Shown: positions 1 through 5,670 of the stretch, one piece after another
Numbering within the stretch: the first letter of the stretch is position 1
Layout of the letters: every line of letters starts with the position of its first letter
Position numbers and translations under genes: made by a program
The notes under the pieces: model-generated
Seen by the model: the letters and a program-made list of their open reading frames with translations, nothing else
What the model was told of the DNA's origin: nothing
The model's database searches: none
Assembly (NCBI GenBank): GCA_001805205.1
Contig: MHER01000171.1
Location: forward strand, 11,746 to 24,810
Length of the DNA: 13,065 bases
Direction of reading: 5' to 3'
DNA from: Nitrospirae bacterium RIFCSPLOW2_12_42_9
GTDB lineage: Bacteria > Nitrospirota > 9FT-COMBO-42-15 > HDB-SIOI813

Positions 1-6
1 GTTAGA

Positions 7-996
7 TTATACCTTTTTCCCGCAAACTATAGCTGATGACATCGGTTGTGGTAAATCTTCGCGTGTTATATCAATAAATCCTGCATCTTCAAGCCATTTT
101 TGCACTTCATGATATCCATAGTCTCTCCCCTTTGTAGTAAGAAGCATATAGATACTGAAGATGGCCCCGCATACCGGTTTTGTAAGGCTCTCATCCATTA
201 TATGGTCTTTGATAATGACCCGGCCGCCAGGATTTAGTGAGCAATATATCTTTTGCATAAGATTACTGTTTGCATCTTCATCTTCACCATGGATGATATT
301 GGACAGAAATATTACGTCAAACCCTTGTGGCAGAGGGTCTTTATTATAATCTCCGGAGATAAGTTTAATCCGGGGCCTGATCCCCTCTTTTTCAAGGACT
401 TTTCTTGTTATATCAAGTGTGCCAGGCAGATCAAAAATGGATATGGATATACCAGGATGCCTTTTGTATATGGCAACAGGATATGTCCCTGGTCCGGAGC
501 CAATATCGAGCAGAGAATTAACGCCTTCCATATTTAGTTTTTCTGCCAGGTATGTTGCATCACCTCTGGCGGATACGAGGTGATGCATGGCCATTATAAA
601 GCATTCTGTATCATCCCTGTTTGTCTGGTACATGTCAGGAATTCTCGCAGGTTTGCCTGTCCTTATAGCCTTAGAAAGCCCTTCCCACACATTCCACATT
701 GAAGATTCAAATCTGATCATCCCGGCGTAACAAGCCTCTGAAGTTGACAAAAGGTATTTTTTTGAAAGATCATTCAGATAGAAAAGGTTATCCTCTTTTT
801 CCATGAGACTCATGGCTGTGAGCGCATTCAATATTAGGCCGGTTGCCCTCTCGTCTGTATGAAGTTTTGCCGCTGCATCCTCTGTGGACATTCCCTTATC
901 CCCGATGGTATCGAATATATTTAATTCAACAGCCGCATGAAGTATCCTTGATTCCGCATATGCCCCAGATAGGTTATCAAGATATGTAAAGTCCAT
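7..996 (-). CDS. SAM-dependent O-methyltransferase-like protein (Methyltransf_2 type)
   Basis: Likely transfers a methyl group from S-adenosylmethionine to a small-molecule acceptor in the cytoplasm; the acceptor cannot be told from sequence. Counting from ATG at 996 (329 aa), residues about 5-100 form a winged-helix dimerisation domain like that of plant and bacterial hydroxyl methyltransferases. The Rossmann fold follows: glycine-rich SAM motif LDIGSGPG at 163-170, acidic strand end FDLPG at 188-192, SNIIHGEDE at 232-240 with a His where the family often has its catalytic base, and LNPGGRVIIKD at 254-264. A TTG in the same frame at 1032 would add 12 residues, but it lies inside the apparent -35 box and has no Shine-Dalgarno, so I prefer ATG 996. 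It is transcribed away from the tRNA and tol genes and looks monocistronic here. Family call is good; substrate unknown. Confidence 0.85.
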   Translation of the reverse strand: MDFTYLDNLSGAYAESRILHAAVELNIFDTIGDKGMSTEDAAAKLHTDERATGLILNALTAMSLMEKEDNLFYLNDLSKKYLLSTSEACYAGMIRFESSMWNVWEGLSKAIRTGKPARIPDMYQTNRDDTECFIMAMHHLVSARGDATYLAEKLNMEGVNSLLDIGSGPGTYPVAIYKRHPGISISIFDLPGTLDITRKVLEKEGIRPRIKLISGDYNKDPLPQGFDVIFLSNIIHGEDEDANSNLMQKIYCSLNPGGRVIIKDHIMDESLTKPVCGAIFSIYMLLTTKGRDYGYHEVQKWLEDAGFIDITREDLPQPMSSAIVCGKKV

Positions 997-1003
997 ATAT
1001 CGT

Positions 1004-1032
1004 ATAATAGTTACATAACAAGAATTTTGCAA
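1004..1032 (-). promoter_or_regulatory. Putative sigma70 promoter of the methyltransferase gene
   Basis: Reading the minus strand, TTGCAA (1032-1027) and TATTAT (1009-1004) are separated by exactly 17 bases. They match the -35 consensus at four of six positions and the -10 at five of six. Initiation about seven bases past the -10 falls at about 997, right at the ATG at 996, so the message would be leaderless or nearly so. This is inference from spacing and consensus only. Confidence 0.45.
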
Positions 1033-1078
1033 GGGCGAAGGGGCTCAGGTCTTGCCTCATTCCACTTCTTTATTACTG

Positions 1079-1107
1079 TTGACAATGTTTTTTAAAGTTG
1101 TTAGGAT
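1079..1107 (+). promoter_or_regulatory. Putative sigma70 promoter of the tRNA-Val/tRNA-Asp transcript
   Basis: A perfect TTGACA (1079-1084) is followed after 17 bases by TAGGAT (1102-1107), which matches four of six -10 positions. Transcription would start near 1114, leaving a leader of about 79 bases before the first tRNA. It is the best promoter-like sequence in the divergent gap and points into the tRNA genes. Read-through of the terminator at 1396-1446 could also feed the tol genes. Confidence 0.6.
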
Positions 1108-1192
1108 ACAACCTGTTGATATACAAGGGTCTATAGGTAAACAAAGCTTTTTTAGCATTTAAGTGTATTTTTCAGTGTGAATTAACTGGTGC

Positions 1193-1268
1193 GGGCGGGT
1201 AGCTCAATTGGGAGAGCGCAGCCCTTACAAGGCTGAGGTCACAGGTTCGATCCCTGTTCCGCCTACCA
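1193..1268 (+). tRNA. tRNA-Val (anticodon UAC)
   Basis: A complete 76-base cloverleaf with encoded CCA. The acceptor stem pairs 1193-1199 with 1258-1264 with a G-T wobble at each end. The D stem is 1202-1205/1214-1217. The anticodon stem 1219-1223/1231-1235 encloses the loop CTTACAA with anticodon TAC at 1226-1228, which reads valine GUA/GUG codons. The T arm (1241-1257) carries TTCGATC. The discriminator A is 1265 and CCA is 1266-1268. It is the first gene of a two-tRNA transcript. Confidence 0.97.
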
Positions 1269-1305
1269 TAATATCAGTGGTTGAATAATATTTTAATTAT
1301 TGTGT

Positions 1306-1383
1306 GGGGTCGTAGTTCAGCACGGTTAGAACGCCTGCCTGTCACGCAGGAGGTCGCGAGTTCAAGTCTCGTCGGCCCCGCCA
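1306..1383 (+). tRNA. tRNA-Asp (anticodon GUC)
   Basis: A complete 78-base cloverleaf with encoded CCA. Acceptor GGGGTCG (1306-1312) pairs with CGGCCCC (1373-1379). The anticodon stem CCTGC/GCAGG (1334-1338/1346-1350) holds the loop CTGTCAC with anticodon GTC at 1341-1343. The T loop is TTCAAGT (1361-1367). The discriminator is G1380, as expected for tRNA-Asp, followed by CCA at 1381-1383. It lies 37 bases after tRNA-Val with no promoter or terminator between, so the two are probably cut from one precursor. Confidence 0.97.
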
Positions 1384-1395
1384 TATATCTTAAGG

Positions 1396-1446
1396 CCCAT
1401 CAATTCTATAATAACATAGCATGTTATTATTAGTGATGGGTTTTTT
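1396..1446 (+). terminator. Intrinsic terminator after the tRNA pair, abutting tolQ
   Basis: Outer arms CCCATCA (1396-1402) and TGATGGG (1434-1440) pair perfectly. Inside them ATAATAACAT (1408-1417) and ATGTTATTAT (1421-1430) form a 10-bp stem with an AGC loop, and six Ts follow at 1441-1446. Only eight bases separate the T-run from the tolQ ATG, so it acts as either the end of the tRNA transcript or an attenuator in front of tolQ. The left arm contains a perfect TATAAT, listed separately. Confidence 0.85.
1407..1412 (+). promoter_or_regulatory. Possible -10 box for tolQ inside the terminator's left arm
   Basis: TATAAT matches the sigma70 -10 consensus exactly and would start transcription near 1419, in the AGC loop of the terminator hairpin. 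Such RNA would lack the left arm and could not form the terminator, so tolQ would be expressed whatever the tRNA terminator does. I see no good -35 at 16-18 bases upstream and no TG extended -10, so this is tentative. Confidence 0.3.
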
Positions 1447-1454
1447 AATAATAG

Positions 1455-2159
1455 ATGAATATATCCGGCAATATAGAATCAGAAATTTTTAAACTGATAC
1501 TTTCAGCAGGGATTGTTGCCAAGATTGTATTATTTATACTCTTCATATTTTCAATCTTCTCATGGGCTGTAATCTTCTTCAAGTTATATCAGATCCGTAA
1601 GGCAGAAAAAGGGGCGGGTGATTTTCTTGAATCATTCTCCAGGGCTGATAGTATCCATCATCTGCGCCTGTCTAATAATAAGAATATAGATAATCCCCTC
1701 TCAGCCCTGTTTAAAGAGGGCTATAGCAGGTTTGAGGAGATAAATAAAGGCAAGAGCAGCCTCCTGGCTGACCGGCCTGCATTCCTGAATGCTATAGAGA
1801 GAAGGTTAAAGGGGACTATAGAGGATGAGGTAACCTACTATGAGGGATACCTCCCTTTTCTTGCCACAACAGGGAATGTGACCCCGTTTATCGGACTCTT
1901 TGGGACTGTATGGGGTATTATTCATGCCTTTCATCAGATTGGATTTCAGGGATCTGCAAATATAGCTTCTGTGGCACCCGGCATTGCAGAGGCATTGATT
2001 GCCACAGGTGCAGGACTCGCCACGGCTATTCCTGCAGTAGTAGCTTATAACTATCTCTTAAACAAGATAAGGAAACTTACTTCAAAGATGGAGGTATTTT
2101 CCGGGGAATTTATCGCCTCTCTTGAGACTGAGATATGGCCTTCAGATAATGGAAAATAA
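1455..2159 (+). CDS. tolQ: TolQ, inner-membrane proton channel subunit (MotA/TolQ/ExbB family)
   Basis: With TolR it forms the proton-driven motor of the Tol-Pal system, which pulls the outer membrane inward during division. The 234-residue length fits the family (E. coli TolQ is 230). Membrane segments lie at about 19-43, 131-157 and 177-202. The channel signatures are FLATTGNVTPFIGLFGTVWG (135-154) and TGAGLATAIPAVVAYN (184-199), including the conserved pore threonines and prolines; the long cytoplasmic loop is 44-130. ATG 1455 is the first possible start because an in-frame TAG precedes it directly. No Shine-Dalgarno is visible and the T-run of a terminator ends eight bases upstream. Its 3' end overlaps tolR. 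ExbB is the alternative paralogue, but the tolB and cpoB neighbours favour TolQ. Confidence 0.95.
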   Translation: MNISGNIESEIFKLILSAGIVAKIVLFILFIFSIFSWAVIFFKLYQIRKAEKGAGDFLESFSRADSIHHLRLSNNKNIDNPLSALFKEGYSRFEEINKGKSSLLADRPAFLNAIERRLKGTIEDEVTYYEGYLPFLATTGNVTPFIGLFGTVWGIIHAFHQIGFQGSANIASVAPGIAEALIATGAGLATAIPAVVAYNYLLNKIRKLTSKMEVFSGEFIASLETEIWPSDNGK

Positions 2160-2547
2160 AAGTCACAGATTAATGAGTGAGATCAATATGGTGCCTTTTA
2201 TAGATATAGTACTTGTGCTGCTTATTATCTTTATGATATCAGCCCCCCTTATGTACAGGGGCATTGATATTGACCTACCGCAGTCATCTGTAAATACTAT
2301 CAAGCAGGAACAGAGGATATTACTCACTGTTGACCGTAACCACAATGTCTTTGTAGATGATGAGATGGTTCCAATAAACAGGCTTGAGAGTGTCATTCAG
2401 AAAAAGAGAACATCACAGTCAGACACCACTGTTTATTTAAAGGCAGACAGGGATGTGCCTTACGGGACTATTATCAGTGTGATGGATATAGTGAAGAGTC
2501 TTGGCATTGACAAGCTGGGAATGGTTACCGAACCATTGAAAGAATGA
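2149..2547 (+). CDS. tolR: TolR, inner-membrane motor subunit (ExbD/TolR family)
   Basis: Single-pass protein that, with TolQ, couples proton flow to movement of TolA. From ATG 2149 it has 132 residues: a short cytoplasmic start, then a transmembrane helix at about 14-36 containing NMVPFIDIVLVLLIIFM. Asp19 there is the family's proton-carrying aspartate (Asp23 in E. coli). A periplasmic domain with the ExbD/TolR pattern follows (IDIDLPQS, VDDEMVPINRL, KADRDVPYGTIISVMDIVKSLGI). The start overlaps tolQ by 11 bases. An upstream TTG at 2122 would add nine residues but overlaps tolQ further and has no ribosome-binding site. The spacing implies translational coupling to tolQ. Confidence 0.95.
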   Translation: MENKSHRLMSEINMVPFIDIVLVLLIIFMISAPLMYRGIDIDLPQSSVNTIKQEQRILLTVDRNHNVFVDDEMVPINRLESVIQKKRTSQSDTTVYLKADRDVPYGTIISVMDIVKSLGIDKLGMVTEPLKE

Positions 2548-2588
2548 TTATATGTCAGGCATCCTGATTAACAACTTAATTTAGAATT

Positions 2589-3176
2589 ATGACTGCAACG
2601 GTTGTCATATCTTTCTTCTTCCATATAGTGATTTTATTTGCCATATTGTCCACCGGTATAGTGAATAAGTCAATATTTGCAGGCAGGGCGTTTATGCCGG
2701 GGTCTGCAATTCAAGTTAAACTGGTTGATATGCCTAAGGGATTAACTCTTGCAAATACAGTTACAGAGAAGGTCGAAAAGAACACAGAAACACCAGGCAA
2801 TAAAAAGATAAGTGAACCTGCAAAGAAGAATGATACTGTAAAAAAGAAGACAAAGATAAATGAAGGTGTAATAAAATCTCAAAAATCCAGGACTGCAATG
2901 CCAGAATTAGTGATAAAAGAAAAACCACAACCATCCACACCCACTCAAATAAAGGAGGGTGGAAAAGGAGATATGCCGGAGGTATATGATCCGGATCAGG
3001 GGATTTTACATAATTACAGTAATGCTGAAAATGGAGAGGGGACGCAGGGGGCCAAGCTTGTACCCGGGGAGGGGATCTCAGGCGGACCTACGGTCGATAT
3101 CACGAACTTTAAATATGACTATTACCTTGACATAATAAGGAACAGGATCAATAACAAGTGGAACCAGCCTATATAA
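2589..3176 (+). CDS. tolA: TolA/TonB-like protein, truncated by an in-frame TAA (N-terminal part)
   Basis: Intact TolA spans the periplasm and carries force from TolQ/TolR to TolB/Pal. The open part has 195 residues: a membrane anchor at about 4-22 (TATVVISFFFHIVILFAIL), a Lys/Glu/Pro-rich periplasmic linker at about 55-130, and the first helix of the C-terminal TonB/TolA domain at 172-195 (YDYYLDIIRNRINNKWNQPI). TAA at 3174-3176 then stops translation, while the rest of the domain stays open in the same frame to 3392. The ATG at 2589 has no Shine-Dalgarno, lies 41 bases after tolR and puts the membrane segment almost at residue 1. An ATG at 2552, four bases after tolR, encodes MSGILINNL and would join this frame if one base near 2579 were removed. 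Identity as the TolA/TonB-like transducer is inferred from domains and position. The gene is probably broken unless the lesions are sequence errors. Confidence 0.8.
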   Translation: MTATVVISFFFHIVILFAILSTGIVNKSIFAGRAFMPGSAIQVKLVDMPKGLTLANTVTEKVEKNTETPGNKKISEPAKKNDTVKKKTKINEGVIKSQKSRTAMPELVIKEKPQPSTPTQIKEGGKGDMPEVYDPDQGILHNYSNAENGEGTQGAKLVPGEGISGGPTVDITNFKYDYYLDIIRNRINNKWNQPI

Positions 3177-3392
3177 TACAATCAGGTTAGAGAGGCGCTG
3201 ATAGAATTTACAATCAATAGAAATGGTAAGATAGATAATATCAGGATATCTGAGTCCTCAGGGGACAACTATTTTGATCAGACAGCCCTGAGGGCAGTAT
3301 CTCTGTCAAATCCGTTTCCTCCGCTGCCACGTGGTTATAAGGATAATTATTTAAGGGTAAGATATAGATTCATCTTTGGCAGGAAGGGGTGA
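3177..3392 (+). pseudogene. tolA: Detached C-terminal TonB/TolA domain of the tolA-like gene
   Basis: Immediately after the TAA, 71 sense codons continue in the same frame to a TGA at 3390-3392. The translation has the hallmarks of a TonB/TolA C-terminal domain: ALIEFTINRNGKIDNIRI, then SESSGDNYFDQTALRAV, then NPFPPLP, then NYLRVRYRFIFG. No ATG, GTG or TTG in a good setting would restart it. The TGA overlaps the tolB GTG by four bases, the arrangement expected if this were the true end of the gene. One sense codon in place of the TAA would restore the domain, pointing to a recent nonsense mutation or a base-call error. Read-through is possible but unsupported. Confidence 0.8.
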
Positions 3393-4687
3393 AAGCCATA
3401 GCCCTAATCTTTACACTCTTACTGTTCTCAATGATCTTACCAACCGGGATTTCATATGCAGAGGAGGTCTATTTAGAGACATTAAAGGGTGATATAAGCA
3501 GGATACCTGTTACAGTTATTGTTAACGGCAATAATTCAGATGCAGTTTCTAATATACGGAAAGTACTTGAGTATGACCTTGACAGGTCTCTTTACTTTGA
3601 TTTGATAAAAGTTAACGGGTTTGATGTCTTTGATATCAGGGGGGGGGTCCCCTCAAGACTTGATGAAAATATGAGGATGCAGCTCAGGTCATTGGGGATT
3701 GATTCAGTGATCATGGCTTTTGTTACAAAGGATGAGAAGGGGATTAAATTAGACGGTAAGATATATGAGACTGGAAGTGGAGAGCTGATTTATGTTAAAA
3801 GATATATAGGCAATGACAATCTTCTCCGCAGGTTGGTTCACAGATTCTCGGATGAGATAGTCTTCAGGCTTACAGGGGAGAAGGGGATTGCACAGACCAG
3901 AATAGTTTTTATATCAGACCAGACCGGCCAAAAGGAGCTATATATAATGGATTATGATGGCTACTCTCCAAAGATGATAACAGGGAACAGGTCACTTAAC
4001 CTCTCTCCGTCATGGTCACCTTCGGGCTCGCTTATTGCTTATACATCATACAGGGATGGGAATCCGGATATATATATTGTTGATCTGGGCACGAGTAAGA
4101 GGTGGAGGCTTACTGACTATTCCGGTCTGGACATATCACCATCATGGTCACCGGATGGGAATGTAATGGCATTTGCAACCAGCAGGGATGGCAACGCCGA
4201 GATCTATATGATGAACAGGGATGGTAAAGGGGTGAAGAGGCTCACATATATGCGCGGCGAGGATGTCTCTCCAACATGGTCTCCAACAGGCAGTGAGATA
4301 GCATTTACATCAGACAGGGGGGGCAGTCCTCAGATATATGTTATGAAGGCTGATGGCACCAATGTTCGCCGGCTTACATTTAAGGGGGAATATAACAGCG
4401 ATGCAGTATGGTCACCGAGAGGAAATAAGATAGCCTTTGCATGCAAGAGGGGGAGCGGCTTTCGTATCTGCACTGTAAATCCGGATGGGAGTGGATTGGA
4501 AGAGATAACCGATGGGCCAGGGAGTGATGAATCACCTTCATGGTCTCCGGACGGTAGATGGATAATGTTCACATCATCGAGAAATGGTAAATGGAATATA
4601 TATATGGTAGATATAGACGGGAACAGGGTGGAGAGGATTACAAATAGCGGTTCAAATAACTGGGGACCTGACTGGTCACCGAATTAA
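3389..4687 (+). CDS. tolB: TolB, periplasmic beta-propeller of the Tol-Pal system
   Basis: Periplasmic protein that links TolA to Pal and outer-membrane lipoproteins. The 432 residues match E. coli TolB (430). A signal peptide covers 1-24, with cleavage likely after SYA. The N-terminal alpha/beta domain runs from about 25 to 160. A six-bladed WD40-like (PD40) propeller follows from about 168. Its WSP signature recurs at 209, 253, 297, 341, 385 and 429, exactly 44 residues apart, with SPSWSPDG and EIYMMNRDG-type strands in each blade. The GTG start at 3389 overlaps the TGA of the interrupted tolA by four bases and has AGGAAGG just upstream. A run of nine Gs (3639-3647) lies in the N-domain. 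The gene ends with tandem TAA stops. No pal follows, which is unusual. Confidence 0.96.
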   Translation: MKAIALIFTLLLFSMILPTGISYAEEVYLETLKGDISRIPVTVIVNGNNSDAVSNIRKVLEYDLDRSLYFDLIKVNGFDVFDIRGGVPSRLDENMRMQLRSLGIDSVIMAFVTKDEKGIKLDGKIYETGSGELIYVKRYIGNDNLLRRLVHRFSDEIVFRLTGEKGIAQTRIVFISDQTGQKELYIMDYDGYSPKMITGNRSLNLSPSWSPSGSLIAYTSYRDGNPDIYIVDLGTSKRWRLTDYSGLDISPSWSPDGNVMAFATSRDGNAEIYMMNRDGKGVKRLTYMRGEDVSPTWSPTGSEIAFTSDRGGSPQIYVMKADGTNVRRLTFKGEYNSDAVWSPRGNKIAFACKRGSGFRICTVNPDGSGLEEITDGPGSDESPSWSPDGRWIMFTSSRNGKWNIYMVDIDGNRVERITNSGSNNWGPDWSPN

Positions 4688-4694
4688 TAAGCAT

Positions 4695-4700
4695 GGGGGA
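4695..4700 (+). promoter_or_regulatory. Ribosome-binding site that selects the cpoB-like start at 4708
   Basis: GGGGGA lies seven bases before GTG 4708. The competing ATG at 4693 overlaps this motif and has none of its own. Starting at 4708 also gives an ideal lipoprotein signal peptide (two lysines, a short hydrophobic stretch, LSGC). Confidence 0.55.
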
Positions 4701-4707
4701 TTTTCAG

Positions 4708-5652
4708 GTGAAAAAAGTATTATTGATTACGATGGGATTGATATTCTTATCCGGTTGTGCAATGCAGGCAGACCTTGTGGATTTAGAGAATGAGGTAAGA
4801 AAGATGAAGGCAATATTATTGGAGACAAAGCGTGATGTAGCACTAATGCAAAAGCCTCAAAGGTCTGAACAACAGGAACAACTTGCAGAGCAGAACAGGG
4901 AGAAGATGGCAAGGATTGAAACAGAGACAAAAGAAAAGTTAAACAACCTTCAGAAAAATCAGGCGGACTTTGAGGTCAGGTTTGATCAGCTCTCCACAGA
5001 TGCACAGGTCATACAGGGCAGACTGGAGGAGAACAACCACAAGTTATCTGAACTGTCTGAAGGCATAGATGATCAGGAGACAGCCATTCAGGAATTATCA
5101 AGAAAGCTTGATCTTATAGAGACAAGGATGAATGAGACTCAGCGGTCACCGGATAATAAGATACTACTCCCTGGTAAAGATATTGACCCGAATAAGGATA
5201 TTAAGCCGGTACTGCCTCCTCCAAAATCAACAGGGCCGCACCCTGTTCCTATGACTCAGGATACTGACCTCACAAAAATAGCACCTTCAGAGCTCTACAA
5301 TCAGGCGTATAAGGATTACATGGCAGGCAATTATGATCTTGCCATTACAGGATTCTCAAATTATCTCCGTCAGTCACCCACAGGGACTCTTGCGTCAAAT
5401 GCACTGTACTGGATTGGTGAGTGCTATTACAGTAACGCAGATTACCCTAAGGCAGTCTCGGCCTTTGAGAGTGTCACCATAGATTTTCCCAGGAGTGAAA
5501 AGGTAGTGGGTTCATTATTGAAGATGGGTTATTCATATGAAAAGATGGGAAACAATAGTATGGCATTAGTCTATTATAAAAAGGTTATCGAACAATTTCC
5601 ATTCTCTCAGGAAGCCGCTTTAGCAAAGGTAAAACTAACAGAGCTTAAATAA
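4708..5652 (+). CDS. cpoB: CpoB (YbgF)-like Tol-system protein, predicted lipoprotein
   Basis: CpoB family proteins associate with the Tol machinery and coordinate outer-membrane constriction with PBP1B-driven peptidoglycan synthesis. From GTG 4708 (314 aa) the signal peptide ends in the lipobox LSGC, with the acylated cysteine at 17. Ala at +2 points to the outer membrane by the Lol rule. A long charged coiled coil runs from about 22 to 140 (trimerisation region), followed by a proline-rich linker at about 155-185. Three TPR units follow from about 190 to 314, with the family signatures SELYNQAYKDYMAGNYDLAI, ALYWIGECYYSNADYPKAV and LLKMGYSYEKMGNNSMAL. E. coli CpoB has a cleaved signal peptide, so lipidation is a difference. 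It sits 20 bases after tolB where pal would be expected. ATG 4693 would add five residues. Confidence 0.88.
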   Translation: MKKVLLITMGLIFLSGCAMQADLVDLENEVRKMKAILLETKRDVALMQKPQRSEQQEQLAEQNREKMARIETETKEKLNNLQKNQADFEVRFDQLSTDAQVIQGRLEENNHKLSELSEGIDDQETAIQELSRKLDLIETRMNETQRSPDNKILLPGKDIDPNKDIKPVLPPPKSTGPHPVPMTQDTDLTKIAPSELYNQAYKDYMAGNYDLAITGFSNYLRQSPTGTLASNALYWIGECYYSNADYPKAVSAFESVTIDFPRSEKVVGSLLKMGYSYEKMGNNSMALVYYKKVIEQFPFSQEAALAKVKLTELK

Positions 5653-5670
5653 GTTTAATAAAAAGATTAC

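Noticed and set aside
253..537. Plus-strand open frames opposite the methyltransferase gene
   Set aside because: They run antisense to the conserved SAM-binding core and have no ribosome-binding site or domain-like sequence.
1436..1492. Short open frame starting in the terminator arm and overlapping the tolQ start
   Set aside because: Only about 18 codons, low complexity and in a different frame from tolQ; no ribosome-binding site supports it as a leader peptide.
2122..2148. TTG upstream start for tolR
   Set aside because: It needs a 38-base overlap with tolQ and adds residues unlike TolR N-termini; ATG 2149 gives the normal family start.
3171..3179. Genetic code reassignment of TAA
   Set aside because: TAA ends tolQ, tolB, cpoB, mtnP, the kinase and the TPR gene at the lengths expected for their families, so it is a normal stop here.
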